Shown here: positions 1 through 8,438 of the stretch, one piece after another
Position numbering within the stretch: position 1 is the first letter of the stretch
Layout of the letters: every line of letters begins with the position of its first letter
Assembly (NCBI GenBank): GCA_946479985.1
Contig: CAMLIF010000102.1
Span: 1-14,623, forward strand
Reading direction: 5' to 3'
From: an uncultured Flavobacteriales bacterium
GTDB taxonomy: Bacteria > Bacteroidota > Bacteroidia > Flavobacteriales > Crocinitomicaceae
DNA: 14,623 nt
Notes under the pieces: model-generated
What the model was told of the DNA's origin: nothing
Databases searched by the model: none
Seen by the model: the letters and a program-made list of their open reading frames with translations, nothing else
Position numbers and translations under genes: made by a program

Positions 1-195
1 CTTGTTCATATCCGTCCCCGATAGACTTTTCCCATGAAGGAAAATAAGAACCGGAGGTTGCGTTTTTAGAATACTGTCACTCGGAAGGTTGAGCCAGAAG
101 TTGTACTCGGTTTTTCCTTTAACAGCACTTAACTGCGCGTTTGCCTGTAAAACAGTCAGTGACAATAGTCCGAACAATAGTTTTTTCATAGTCAT
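1..195 (-). CDS. Exported alpha/beta-hydrolase-like protein (N-terminal part only)
   Basis: This is the first 65 codons of a minus-strand gene that runs off the left edge. The translation begins MTMKKLLFGLLSLTVLQANAQ, or two residues later at the ATG at 189, and reads as a Sec signal peptide with cleavage near ANA-Q. It continues into a mature protein containing PPVLIFLHGKSLSGTD at about residues 47-62. A beta strand followed by His-Gly is the usual oxyanion-hole segment of alpha/beta hydrolases (esterase, dienelactone hydrolase or phospholipase/carboxylesterase types). The nucleophile elbow and catalytic His lie outside the window, so substrate and activity cannot be judged. It follows the terminator of the TPR gene on the same strand and has its own candidate promoter, so it is probably transcribed separately. 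The fold assignment is an inference from one motif. Confidence 0.7.
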   Translation of the reverse strand, partial: MTMKKLLFGLLSLTVLQANAQLSAVKGKTEYNFWLNLPSDSILKTQPPVLIFLHGKSLSGTDMNK

Positions 196-239
196 TTTAT
201 TTTTGCCTTCATCAGCCGTGGCTGACATAAGCGTTGCCC

Positions 240-247
240 CAAAGATA
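240..247 (-). promoter_or_regulatory. Candidate -7 box of the alpha/beta-hydrolase gene
   Basis: The minus strand reads TATCTTTG, a full match to the Bacteroidota -7 consensus TAnnTTTG. It lies about 45 bases upstream of the ATG at 195 and just downstream of the TPR gene's terminator. No TTG is seen at the expected -33 distance, so the call rests on one box. Confidence 0.4.
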
Positions 248-284
248 CCTTTTTTAAAATAACCGCCTTTTCGCGAAACGTTAA

Positions 285-326
285 CAAACAAAAAAGCCCT
301 GATCCCACATTGCGAATGGGATCAGG
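285..326 (-). terminator. Rho-independent terminator of the TPR gene
   Basis: A perfect 10-bp stem pairs CCTGATCCCA (298-307) with TGGGATCAGG (317-326) around a 9-base loop. On the minus strand it is followed by GCTTTTTTGTTTG, a good U-tract. It sits about 23 bases after the stop of the TPR gene and separates it from the hydrolase gene. Confidence 0.9.
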
Positions 327-349
327 ACCTGTAACTGAAGAGAAGACCT

Positions 350-1450
350 TTACTTAGCCTCGTCCATCATTTTTTTGTATTTAGCTTCTTTTTCAGCGTC
401 TTTAATTACGCGGCTAATCTGCCATAAACTTTTCAAAACTTCACGATCATTCGGAACAATTACAACGTAAGCTTCAAGAGAAGGCATAGCTTTATTCAAA
501 AGAACAACACTCGCTTCCTGTGCTTCAGCCTGTAATTTGCGATCTGTTATATCATCAGCACTTCTTCTTAATTCAATTCCTTTTGTATAGAAGTAACTTC
601 CAAGGTTATAAAGAGCGTCAGAGAATTGCGGATCAATTGCAATTGCCTGTTTTAAGTTCGATTCTACTTTTTCGTCATTCTTTTCATCCATGTAAATCGT
701 CCCAAGAACGTAATACAACCATTTGTTTTTCGGGGCTTTTGAAATTGATTCTTCCAAAAACTTTAGTGCTTCTTCCTGCTGTCCTGCACTAATATATGCT
801 GTAGCAGCGTTCAGATAAGTTTCTTCCGGTTTGTAGTTCAATTCTGCAGATTTTCTGTAATACTTTGCAGTATTTTCCCAATCTTTCGCGTTTTGAGCTG
901 AAATTGCTGCATAATAGTAATATACAGTATCAATTCGATTTATTGCTCCGCCAACTTCTGCATTCATTGCATATATTTTCGAAGCCTCGCTGAATTTACC
1001 TGCATCGAAGAATGTTTTTGCCATTCCTTCACCCGATAACAGGATATTTGTAACTGAGCTTTCTATTTGATCATCAAATTTATCAGATGTCGTGTATGCC
1101 TTATTGTATGCGGCAACGGCAGTTGAAATAGCGTTATCAGGAGTAGCACTGTTAAATTCAGCATCTCCTAAAGCGCGAACTATTTCGATTGAAGCATAAA
1201 TCTCACCTTTGTAAAACAAGGTTTTAGGAGAGTTTTCTGTATCCGCATTAACAGCAGCCTGGTCAATAAATCCTTTAGCTTTTAACAACGATTTTTTCGC
1301 ATTTGGCATATCCTGCGCACTAAATGCGGTTTCAAATGACTTAAATGCCAAAGCAGCATCTGTTTCGGTTTTCTTTTGTCCGAAAGCCACGTTTCCGGTC
1401 AACAAAATTACACCTGCTAAAGCTATTCTTGAAGTGTTTATTAAATTCAT
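350..1450 (-). CDS. Exported tetratricopeptide-repeat (TPR) protein
   Basis: The protein has 366 residues from the ATG at 1450. The frame stays open to a TTG at 1474, but the ATG is preferred because it gives a clean signal peptide, MNLINTSRIALAGVILLTGN followed by VAFG-Q. After about 60 residues of helical sequence come TPR-like helix pairs. The clearest units span about residues 205-290 and carry the typical A-x-x-Y and G-x-x-Y/A-x-x-P patterns (YLNAATAYISAGQQEEALKF, then WLYYVLGTIYM, then AIDPQFSDALYNLGSYF). The mature protein is probably periplasmic and acts as a protein-protein scaffold. The partner is not evident, because neighbouring gyrA is an unrelated housekeeping gene. Similar exported TPR proteins are common in Flavobacteriia. 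It is a single-gene unit closed by a strong terminator. Confidence 0.85.
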   Translation of the reverse strand: MNLINTSRIALAGVILLTGNVAFGQKKTETDAALAFKSFETAFSAQDMPNAKKSLLKAKGFIDQAAVNADTENSPKTLFYKGEIYASIEIVRALGDAEFNSATPDNAISTAVAAYNKAYTTSDKFDDQIESSVTNILLSGEGMAKTFFDAGKFSEASKIYAMNAEVGGAINRIDTVYYYYAAISAQNAKDWENTAKYYRKSAELNYKPEETYLNAATAYISAGQQEEALKFLEESISKAPKNKWLYYVLGTIYMDEKNDEKVESNLKQAIAIDPQFSDALYNLGSYFYTKGIELRRSADDITDRKLQAEAQEASVVLLNKAMPSLEAYVVIVPNDREVLKSLWQISRVIKDAEKEAKYKKMMDEAK

Positions 1451-1556
1451 GTTTTTCAATTTACGTTTCTGCAATTTTCAACTATTGTGCCAACAATTTT
1501 AAAAGATGTCGGATTTTCAATATTCCATAAAATTACAGAAGAAATTTTAGTTTTTA

Positions 1557-1598
1557 AATCAAATCCAGCAGTAGATAATTCTAAAGCTGGATTTGATT
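1557..1598 (-). terminator. Hairpin after gyrA, possible terminator without a U-tract
   Basis: A perfect 13-bp inverted repeat (1557-1569 with 1586-1598, arms AATCAAATCCAGC and GCTGGATTTGATT, 16-base loop) begins 12 bases beyond the gyrA stop. On the minus strand the stem is followed by an A-rich stretch (TAAAAACTAAAA), not a U-run, so it is not a classical intrinsic terminator. It may serve as a 3'-end stabilising hairpin or mark a factor-dependent stop. Confidence 0.5.
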
Positions 1599-1610
1599 GA
1601 GTATTCTGTA

Positions 1611-4208
1611 TTATTCTTCGGTGCTTTCCGTTGCTTCGTCTTCAGCAGATTCAGGAACTGAATCATTTTCCGCCGTTTCTTCTGAAGCAGGAGAAGAGTC
1701 GATGCTGACAATCGGGTTGCCATCTTCGTCATACTCTTCATCTTCTTCATCGGAACGAGGAACACGTGCTACAGCTGCAATTGCCGCAGTTCCTTTCAGA
1801 TTGATCAATCGAACTCCTTGCGCAGCACGACCCATCACACGAATTCCATCAATGTGCATACGAATAGTTACACCGGCTTTCGTGATGATCATCAAATCAT
1901 CTTCGTCGGCAACAGTTTTAATTGCTAATAACGGACCTGTTTTATCAGTAATGTTAATTGTCTTAACACCTTTACCACCACGGTTTGTTATTCGGTAAAC
2001 CGGTTCACCGTCTTCCGGATCGTTTAAGTAAGAACGTTTTCCGTAGCCTTTCTCTGATACAACCATGATTGTTTCGGAGTTGTCTTTTACGCAGATCATT
2101 CCAACTACTTCGTCGGCATCATTCTGAAGCGTTACTGCTCGAACACCTGAAGCGTTTCTTCCCATCGGACGAACTTTTGCTTCGTTGAAACGAATTGCTC
2201 TTCCTGATTTGGTAGCCAATACCATTTCGTTCGTTCCGTCAGTTAAACGTGCTTCTAACAATTCGTCATTCTCACGAATTGTAATGGCGTTAATACCATT
2301 GGCACGCGGACGGGAATATGCTTCTAATGAAGTTTTCTTGATGATACCTTGTTTGGTACACATCACGATAAAGTTATTCTGAACGTATTCTTTGTCTGTC
2401 AGATCAATTACCTTCACGTAAGCCTTGATCTTATCATCTTGCTCTATATTCAGCAAGTTCTGTATAGCTCTTCCTTTTGCTGTTTTGTTTCCTTCCGGAA
2501 CTTCAAATACGCGCATCCAGAAACAACGGCCTTTTTCTGTGAAAATAAGCAGGTAATTATGGTTTGTAGCTACAAATAAATGTTCTAAGAAATCTTTATC
2601 GCGGGTAGTAGAACCTTTCGATCCCATTCCGCCACGACTCTGAACCTTAAATTCATCGAGGTTTGTACGCTTAATATATCCAGCGTGAGAAATTGTAATT
2701 ACAACTTCCTCATCCGGAATCAAATCTTCAATCTTCATTTCGGAAGCAGAATATTCAATGCGGGAACGACGAGCATCACCGTATTTTGTTTGAATATCCG
2801 TTAATTCATCCTTAATGATTTGCATTCTGCGTTCTTCGTTCGCGAGAATATCTCTCAAATCTGTGATCAAAGCCATCAAATCTGCATATTCAGCACGTAA
2901 CTTGTCTTGTTCCAGACCAGTCAAATGACGGAGACGCATCTCAACAATCGCTCTCGATTGAAGATCGGAAAGACCAAAGCGAGTCATTAAATTCTCGCGG
3001 GCTTCTTCCGGGCTTTTCGATGCACGGATAATTTTAATTACTTCATCAATATTATCGGATGCAATGATCAATCCTTCAAGGATATGAGCTCTTTCTTCTG
3101 CTTTACGCAAGTCGAAAGTAGTTCTGCGAACAACCACCTCATGGCGGAAGTTTACGAACTCGCGGATCATATCTTTCAGGTTCAATAATTTCGGACGTCC
3201 GTCAACCAAACAGATATTATTGATAGAGAAAGAGCTTTGCAGCGCTGTATACTTATATAATTTATTTAATACAACGTTTGGAATGGAATCTCGCTTCAAT
3301 TCATAAACGATACGCATCCCGTTTCGGTCAGACTCATCGCGGATATCCGAAATACCTTCAATTTTCTTATCATTTACTAACTCAGCAGTTTTCTTGATCA
3401 TTTCTGCCTTGTTCACCTGGTAGGGGATCTCGGTAACGATGATTGCCTCACGTCCGTTAGACTCTTCAATCTCTGCTTTAGCACGAATAACAATTCGTCC
3501 TTTACCTGTCAATAAGGCATCACGCGCTCCGTCAACACCATAAATAATTCCGCCTGTAGGAAAATCGGGAGCTTTTACGAATTGTAATAACTCTTCGTCT
3601 TCAATATCTTTGTTATCAACGTAAGCAATGATTCCGTCACAAACTTCAGTTAAGTTATGAGGTGCCATATTTGTGGCCATACCTACGGCAATTCCGCTTG
3701 ATCCGTTCACCAAAAGGTTCGGGATTTTTGAAGGAAGAACGGTTGGCTCTTCCAGGGAATCATCAAAGTTCGGAGCGAAATCAACCGTTTCCTTCTCCAA
3801 ATCATCCAGCATTTCTTCTGCGATCTTACGAAGACGAGCCTCGGTATAACGCATTGCTGCAGGACTATCACCATCTACCGAACCAAAGTTACCTTGACCG
3901 TCTACAAGCGGGTAACGCAATGACCATGGCTGAGCCATACGAACCATTGTGTCATAAACCGAGCTGTCTCCATGTGGGTGATACTTACCAAGTACCTCAC
4001 CAACAATACGAGCTGATTTCTTGTGTGGACGATTGGAATAAACCCCCAAATCCTGCATACCATATAGTACACGTCGATCCACGGGTTTGAATCCGTCGCG
4101 TACATCCGGTAACGCACGCGAAACAATAACGGACATTGAATAATCAATGTACGCTGATTTCATTTCATCTTCGATGTTAATCTGGATTATTTTTTCTCCA
4201 TCTGCCAT
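1611..4208 (-). CDS. gyrA: DNA gyrase subunit A
   Basis: GyrA forms the A2B2 gyrase with GyrB and introduces negative supercoils by ATP-dependent double-strand passage. The 865-residue length fits the family. The N-terminal domain shows the signature block from about residue 20 ([20 protein letters not shown], then [11 protein letters not shown]) and the catalytic tyrosine Y121 in [10 protein letters not shown]. The quinolone-determining region reads [11 protein letters not shown], with Ser82 and Asp86 at the places of E. coli S83 and D87, the susceptible-type residues. The C-terminal beta-pinwheel contains a GyrA-box-like TNRGGKG at about 740-746, which separates gyrase from topoisomerase IV ParC. 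The last 45 or so residues are a very acidic tail rich in Glu, Asp and Ser. It is divergent from clpC, and gyrB is not in the window. The start ATG at 4208 gives the usual short N-terminus before the IEDEMK segment. Confidence 0.97.
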   Translation of the reverse strand: MADGEKIIQINIEDEMKSAYIDYSMSVIVSRALPDVRDGFKPVDRRVLYGMQDLGVYSNRPHKKSARIVGEVLGKYHPHGDSSVYDTMVRMAQPWSLRYPLVDGQGNFGSVDGDSPAAMRYTEARLRKIAEEMLDDLEKETVDFAPNFDDSLEEPTVLPSKIPNLLVNGSSGIAVGMATNMAPHNLTEVCDGIIAYVDNKDIEDEELLQFVKAPDFPTGGIIYGVDGARDALLTGKGRIVIRAKAEIEESNGREAIIVTEIPYQVNKAEMIKKTAELVNDKKIEGISDIRDESDRNGMRIVYELKRDSIPNVVLNKLYKYTALQSSFSINNICLVDGRPKLLNLKDMIREFVNFRHEVVVRRTTFDLRKAEERAHILEGLIIASDNIDEVIKIIRASKSPEEARENLMTRFGLSDLQSRAIVEMRLRHLTGLEQDKLRAEYADLMALITDLRDILANEERRMQIIKDELTDIQTKYGDARRSRIEYSASEMKIEDLIPDEEVVITISHAGYIKRTNLDEFKVQSRGGMGSKGSTTRDKDFLEHLFVATNHNYLLIFTEKGRCFWMRVFEVPEGNKTAKGRAIQNLLNIEQDDKIKAYVKVIDLTDKEYVQNNFIVMCTKQGIIKKTSLEAYSRPRANGINAITIRENDELLEARLTDGTNEMVLATKSGRAIRFNEAKVRPMGRNASGVRAVTLQNDADEVVGMICVKDNSETIMVVSEKGYGKRSYLNDPEDGEPVYRITNRGGKGVKTINITDKTGPLLAIKTVADEDDLMIITKAGVTIRMHIDGIRVMGRAAQGVRLINLKGTAAIAAVARVPRSDEEDEEYDEDGNPIVSIDSSPASEETAENDSVPESAEDEATESTEE

Positions 4209-4260
4209 CCTGTCGTATTTTTAATTTTAAGTGTGATTCTATGTAATAAGAACAAAGGGT

Positions 4261-4268
4261 CGAAATTA
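4261..4268 (-). promoter_or_regulatory. Candidate -7 box of gyrA (TAATTTCG variant)
   Basis: The minus strand reads TAATTTCG, one base off TAnnTTTG, and would start transcription about 45 bases upstream of the gyrA ATG. No clear TTG lies at the -33 distance. It is listed because the same C-for-T variant recurs upstream of three other genes here. Confidence 0.3.
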
Positions 4269-4370
4269 GTCTTTTAAACCGAGTTAAAATTCACTTTTAT
4301 CCTTATTTTACTAACAAAAAGCGGTGAAAAAAGGCTGATTTGAAGTACTTATTAACATTTTCAATAGTTG

Positions 4371-4378
4371 TATATTTG
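4371..4378 (+). promoter_or_regulatory. Candidate -7 box of clpC
   Basis: TATATTTG matches TAnnTTTG exactly. A weak TTA (4349-4351) stands at the -33 position with a 19-base spacer. The leader to the ATG at 4423 would be about 40 bases. No CtsR- or CIRCE-like operator was recognised in the gyrA-clpC gap. Confidence 0.55.
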
Positions 4379-4422
4379 TATTGTGGCATAAACTATGATG
4401 TTACAGTTTATTTTTGTTGAAT

Positions 4423-6939
4423 ATGGAAGCAAAATTTTCACCAAGGGTTAGAGAAGTTCTCAGTTACAGCAGGGAAGAGGCGTTGCGTTTAGGGAACGAT
4501 TTTATTGGTGTAGAGCATTTTTTATTAGGGATTTTGCGCGAAGGAGAAGGGAAGGCCGTTCAGATTCTGAGAGGCTTTCATATTGATCTGCCACAGTTAA
4601 AACAGGAGCTTGAATCTAAATTGATTCAGACTGCCAAAGTTTCAGGTACTGTCAAAGAGAATATTTCTTTAGTAAAGCAAGCCGAACGATTGTTAAAGAT
4701 TACCTATTTACAATCGAAATTATTTAAAAGTCCGCACATTGGAACAGAACATTTATTACTTTCGATGCTCAAGGACGATGATTCCGTAGTTTGCCGCATG
4801 TTAGAGAAACATGGTGTAAATTACGATACAGTTAAAGTAGAAATAAACGATATGTTAGACGAAAATACACAACCACGGGCTGAAATGTCGAGCTCGTCAG
4901 AAGAAGAGGACCAAACTTTTGGTGCTCAGCGTAAACCTACAGACCCAAAATCAAAAACGCCGGTATTGGATAATTTCGGGAGAGATTTGACCAAAATGGC
5001 AGAAGCCGGTAAGCTGGATCCGATTGTAGGGCGTGAAAAAGAAATTGAACGTGTTTCTCAGATTCTATCACGTAGAAAGAAGAATAACCCGATTCTGATC
5101 GGTGAACCTGGAGTTGGTAAAAGTGCCATTGCTGAAGGATTAGCACTGCGCATCGTGCAGCGTAAAGTTTCGCGGGTTTTGTTCAGTAAACGAATCATTT
5201 CACTCGATTTGGCATCTTTAGTTGCAGGTACCAAATACCGCGGACAGTTCGAAGAGCGTATGAAAGCAGTTATGGCGGAGATTGAGAAAAATCCGGACAT
5301 TATCCTGTTTATTGATGAGATTCATACGATTATTGGTGCTGGAGGTGCGAGTGGATCACTGGATGCCTCGAACATGTTCAAACCGGCTTTAGCTCGCGGA
5401 GAAATGCAGGCAATAGGCGCAACAACATTGGATGAGTATCGCCAGTATATTGAGAAAGATGGTGCATTGGAGCGCCGCTTCCAAAAAGTTTTGATCGAAC
5501 CGACAACTATTGAGGAAACGATCCAGATCCTGAACAACATCAAGGAGCGCTACGAAGATCACCACATGGTTAGTTATACACCGGAAGCAATTGCAGCTTG
5601 TGTGAAATTGACCGAACGCTATATTACTGATCGTCATTTACCGGATAAGGCAATTGATGCCCTGGATGAAGTTGGTTCACGGGTTCACCTGAATAATATT
5701 AATGTTCCGCAGGAAATCCTGGATATTGAAAAACAGATCGAAGACATCAGCAACCAGAAAAACATTGTTATTAAACAATCGAAGTATGAGGAAGCGGCTG
5801 TGTTGCGTGATGAGGAGCGTAAGCTGCAGGAAAAATTAGAAGAGGCTAAGAAACGCTGGGAAGATGATTCCAAAGCGAAACGCGTTACTGTGACTGAAGA
5901 ACATGTTGCAGAAGTTGTTTCTATGATGTGTGGAATTCCGGTTACTCGTGTTGCTCAAACCGAAATGGGGAAATTGGCAACAATGGCTGTTGAATTGCAA
6001 GGTAAAGTAATTGGTCAGGATGAAGCCGTTGAAAAAGTGGTGAAAGCCATTCAGCGTAATCGTGCCGGATTGAAAGATCCGAACAAACCAATCGGTTCAT
6101 TTTTCTTCCTCGGGCCAACCGGAGTTGGTAAAACACAATTAGCCAAAGTTCTTGCTAAATATTTGTTCGACTCAGAAGATTCGTTAATCCGAATTGACAT
6201 GTCGGAGTACATGGAGAAATTTTCTATTTCCCGATTAGTAGGAGCGCCTCCGGGATATGTTGGATATGAAGAAGGTGGTCAGTTAACTGAGAAAGTTCGT
6301 CGTAAACCGTATTCTATCATCTTACTTGATGAGATTGAAAAAGCACATCCGGATGTATTTAACTTGCTGCTGCAGGCTTTGGATGATGGACACATGACGG
6401 ATGGTTTAGGTCGTAAGATCGATTTTAAAAATACCATCCTGATCATGACGTCGAACATTGGAGCGCGTCAATTGGCAGACTTCGGCGGCGGTGTTGGTTT
6501 CAATACACAGTCGAAAGAAGATCAGCGCGATGAAAATGCAAAAACAGTGATTCAGAATGCATTAAGAAAAGCATTCTCTCCTGAATTCCTGAACCGTATT
6601 GATGATATGATTATTTTCCACTCCTTAACAAGAGAGAATATTCATAAAATTATTGATCTGGAATTGGTGAAATTATTCGATCGAATCGAAGCGCTGGGTT
6701 ACCATGCTTCAATGACTGAAAAAGCAAAAGATTTCATTGTTGATAAAGGATATGATGAAAAATTCGGTGCACGCCCATTGAAACGTGCAATTCAGAAATT
6801 CATTGAAGATCCTTTGGCAGAAGAAATTATTAAAGCTAATTTACAGCAGGGTGATTCTATTGTAATTGATATGGATGCGGATAATACCAAGCTGGATATC
6901 TCAGTCGGAAAAGGAAAAACAAAATCGACTAAAAAATAG
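4423..6939 (+). CDS. clpC: ClpC-type AAA+ ATP-dependent unfoldase
   Basis: ClpC is a hexameric HSP100 unfoldase that threads damaged or tagged proteins into ClpP. The protein has 838 residues from the ATG at 4423; the frame extends three codons upstream to a TTG, but [13 protein letters not shown] is the usual family start. Order: a double Clp-N domain (about 1-145); D1 with Walker [10 protein letters not shown] (about 227-235), Walker B ILFIDE and pore loop AGTKYRGQ; a coiled middle segment with a UVR-like motif (about 434-475), which marks ClpC rather than ClpA or ClpB; then D2 with Walker A GPTGVGKT (564-571), Walker [14 protein letters not shown] and pore loop PPGYVGY. The D2 segment GGGVGFNTQ (about 690) fits a VGF-type ClpP-docking loop. 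No mcsA or mcsB lies beside it. It is transcribed alone, away from gyrA, and ends at a strong terminator. Confidence 0.96.
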   Translation: MEAKFSPRVREVLSYSREEALRLGNDFIGVEHFLLGILREGEGKAVQILRGFHIDLPQLKQELESKLIQTAKVSGTVKENISLVKQAERLLKITYLQSKLFKSPHIGTEHLLLSMLKDDDSVVCRMLEKHGVNYDTVKVEINDMLDENTQPRAEMSSSSEEEDQTFGAQRKPTDPKSKTPVLDNFGRDLTKMAEAGKLDPIVGREKEIERVSQILSRRKKNNPILIGEPGVGKSAIAEGLALRIVQRKVSRVLFSKRIISLDLASLVAGTKYRGQFEERMKAVMAEIEKNPDIILFIDEIHTIIGAGGASGSLDASNMFKPALARGEMQAIGATTLDEYRQYIEKDGALERRFQKVLIEPTTIEETIQILNNIKERYEDHHMVSYTPEAIAACVKLTERYITDRHLPDKAIDALDEVGSRVHLNNINVPQEILDIEKQIEDISNQKNIVIKQSKYEEAAVLRDEERKLQEKLEEAKKRWEDDSKAKRVTVTEEHVAEVVSMMCGIPVTRVAQTEMGKLATMAVELQGKVIGQDEAVEKVVKAIQRNRAGLKDPNKPIGSFFFLGPTGVGKTQLAKVLAKYLFDSEDSLIRIDMSEYMEKFSISRLVGAPPGYVGYEEGGQLTEKVRRKPYSIILLDEIEKAHPDVFNLLLQALDDGHMTDGLGRKIDFKNTILIMTSNIGARQLADFGGGVGFNTQSKEDQRDENAKTVIQNALRKAFSPEFLNRIDDMIIFHSLTRENIHKIIDLELVKLFDRIEALGYHASMTEKAKDFIVDKGYDEKFGARPLKRAIQKFIEDPLAEEIIKANLQQGDSIVIDMDADNTKLDISVGKGKTKSTKK

Positions 6940-6959
6940 TTTTTGACTAACATTTATAC

Positions 6960-6995
6960 AGGACTTCTCGTTTAGTTACGGGAAGTCCTTTTTTT
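6960..6995 (+). terminator. Rho-independent terminator of clpC
   Basis: An 11-bp stem (6960-6970 with 6979-6989, including one G-U pair) with an 8-base loop is followed by seven T (6989-6995). It lies 20 bases after the clpC stop. The next gene's ATG is at 7000, so the hairpin also occupies that gene's leader. Confidence 0.92.
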
Positions 6996-6999
6996 ATCT

Positions 7000-7860
7000 A
7001 TGAAATATTTACTTGTACTGGTTGTTTGCTGTTTGGGCTTTAAGTCATTTGGTTCTACTCACATGACACGCGTAAAACCCGCTTTATTCATAAATCACCC
7101 GGAAACAGACTTTGAAGCGATTCGCTTTAAGGATGAAACCCTGAAAAAGATCCTGATGAAGGAACTGTTCGATTTGGACCTGGTTGATCATTTTGGATCA
7201 CATGCGTTTGATCTGAATGCTGAATTCGATGATTACTACGAGCGTTACAGGAATAATTATTACTGTCTGGACCTTAACAGAGATTCGGTTCCTGAATTGG
7301 TGTTCAGCGGTTACTTTTCGCCGGAAGATGACCGTGAAATAATGGAGATATATTCCCGTCAGAATGGGAAAATGAAGAATGTCTTTAAGCAGGTAGGACA
7401 TTTAATGGCTTATAAGATTCAGCCAAATACCCGCGAAATATTACTTTATCATCACCAATATCCGTGTTGCGATAATGCTTCGCACAACCTGAACAGATTG
7501 CGGCTGATAAATCATACAATAAAGCAGTTAAAACAGTTTTTTATTGGAAAGGAAACAGATTTGGTTGGACCGTTTTTTCCTGCGAAGAGTGTTTTCACAA
7601 GTAAAAACTATTTTTCCAAAAAGGGAATTGAATTGAGATGGTCACCGGCTAAGGTTGATGTTAACGCCTGGAATGGGAGAACGCCTTCAAACCTCATTGC
7701 CCGTTATGCTCCAAACAGCGTGTATACTGTTCTTGCTAAAAAAGGGAAGTGGAAATTCGTTTTGGTCAAAGCGGTTCCTTTAGCTGACAAAAAAAACCGG
7801 GTAATAAACCCGGATAATTTTAAAGAGATATTTGTCTTCGGCTGGATTAGTACGAATTAG
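7000..7860 (+). CDS. Secreted protein of unknown function with acidic-loop motif and SH3-like C-terminus
   Basis: I do not recognise a named family over the full 286 residues. The first 18 or so residues (MKYLLVLVVCCLGFKSFG) are a Sec signal peptide; the residue before each Cys is unlike a lipobox, so a lipoprotein is less likely. At residues 88-102 the sequence CLDLNRDSVPELVFSG resembles the D-x-N-x-D calcium loop of FG-GAP/VCBS-type repeats. A Cys pair sits at 156-157 (YPCCDN). The C-terminal 60 residues (LIARYAPNSVYTVLAKKGKW ... VFGWI) resemble an SH3-like fold of the kind found in cell-wall or envelope proteins; this is inference. The start is odd: the ATG follows the clpC terminator by four bases, leaving no room for a promoter after the hairpin. 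The 3' end overlaps the convergent gene's stop codon. Confidence 0.8.
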   Translation: MKYLLVLVVCCLGFKSFGSTHMTRVKPALFINHPETDFEAIRFKDETLKKILMKELFDLDLVDHFGSHAFDLNAEFDDYYERYRNNYYCLDLNRDSVPELVFSGYFSPEDDREIMEIYSRQNGKMKNVFKQVGHLMAYKIQPNTREILLYHHQYPCCDNASHNLNRLRLINHTIKQLKQFFIGKETDLVGPFFPAKSVFTSKNYFSKKGIELRWSPAKVDVNAWNGRTPSNLIARYAPNSVYTVLAKKGKWKFVLVKAVPLADKKNRVINPDNFKEIFVFGWISTN

Positions 7861-8243
7861 TTCAGATCGGTTCGCACCCAATTGGAAACCAATTCATCAT
7901 GCTCACTCAGGAATTCATCCATTAAAATATCTGCAAACGAATTTTCTCCGGGTACGCGCTGCTCGATGTGCTTGAACAATTCAGTGATTGTTTCCAAAAT
8001 TGTTGAATTCATCAAAATGGCAGATGTACACGTGTCAAATTTATAGCTGCGGAATACTTCTATGATTTTCTTTCTGTTATCTAATTCATGCGGCTGCAGT
8101 AGTTCTTTTTTTGAAAGCTCATTAAAGAACGGTAAGAGTTTTGCACTAAGTTCGATGAAATGGCGCAAAACGACAGTTGCATCATTCACCTGAGTGATCG
8201 ACTCACTCTTCATGATGCTTTTTATTGCTGTTTTCTTTTCCAT
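7857..8243 (-). CDS. Small hypothetical alpha-helical protein
   Basis: The 128-residue product is unrecognised. It has no signal peptide and no membrane segment, so it is probably cytoplasmic. The sequence looks almost wholly helical, with amphipathic stretches such as VLRHFIELSAKLLPFFNELS and ILETITELFKHIEQ, and it has one Cys (TCTSA). The acidic C-terminus contains EFLSEHDELVSNW. The ATG at 8243 is the natural start after an in-frame gap. Its stop codon (7857-7859 on the minus strand) shares bases with the stop of the convergent secreted-protein gene. Support for it being a real gene comes from its length, good codon use, and position divergent from folD. No function is proposed. Confidence 0.75.
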   Translation of the reverse strand: MEKKTAIKSIMKSESITQVNDATVVLRHFIELSAKLLPFFNELSKKELLQPHELDNRKKIIEVFRSYKFDTCTSAILMNSTILETITELFKHIEQRVPGENSFADILMDEFLSEHDELVSNWVRTDLN

Positions 8244-8394
8244 GACCAGTTTGTTTACACTAAAGACGTTCGAATAATCGGATGGTTGGATAAAGTTTAG
8301 TCGATTTGAGCAAAGTACAGTATTCGTTGATTAAAATGCGGTTCCGAAAAAAAGTTAGAATTGTTTTTCTCTAATACTATTTCGATATAGGAGT

Positions 8395-8415
8395 AGTCGA
8401 TAGTTGAAATCGACT
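8395..8415. promoter_or_regulatory. Inverted repeat just upstream of the folD -7 box
   Basis: AGTCGA (8395-8400) and TCGACT (8410-8415) form a perfect 6-bp inverted repeat with a 9-base spacer ending one base before the TATATTTG box. A further AGTCGAT copy lies at 8299-8305 in the same divergent gap. The place would suit an operator, but six bases is short and no regulator is known. Confidence 0.25.
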
Positions 8416-8423
8416 TATATTTG
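8416..8423 (+). promoter_or_regulatory. Candidate -7 box of folD
   Basis: TATATTTG matches TAnnTTTG exactly, 15 bases before the ATG at 8439, so the leader would be only about ten bases. The -33 position shows TAG, a poor match to TTG. Confidence 0.55.
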
Positions 8424-8438
8424 CACAAAAAAATCCAC

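Noticed and set aside
1478..1493. Sigma-54-like sequence TTGGCACAATAGTTGA on the minus strand upstream of the TPR gene
   Set aside because: The -24 half is perfect and the spacing is right, but the -12 half reads GA where the near-invariant GC is required. A TAAAATTG sequence (one off the -7 consensus) overlaps the region, so I do not call it.
1597..1998. 133-residue Ser-rich open frame on the plus strand within gyrA
   Set aside because: It is an antisense shadow of the acidic GyrA C-terminus; Glu/Asp codons read as Ser/Phe on the other strand. It has no promoter or start context.
3662..4090. 142-residue open frame on the plus strand over the GyrA N-terminus
   Set aside because: It is wholly antisense to the most conserved part of gyrA, has no recognisable motif, and is best explained as a shadow frame.
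4081..4134. Quinolone resistance or unusual type II topoisomerase
   Set aside because: The determining region keeps Ser82 and Asp86 and Tyr121 is intact. A GyrA-box-like TNRGGKG is present, so it is an ordinary GyrA rather than ParC.
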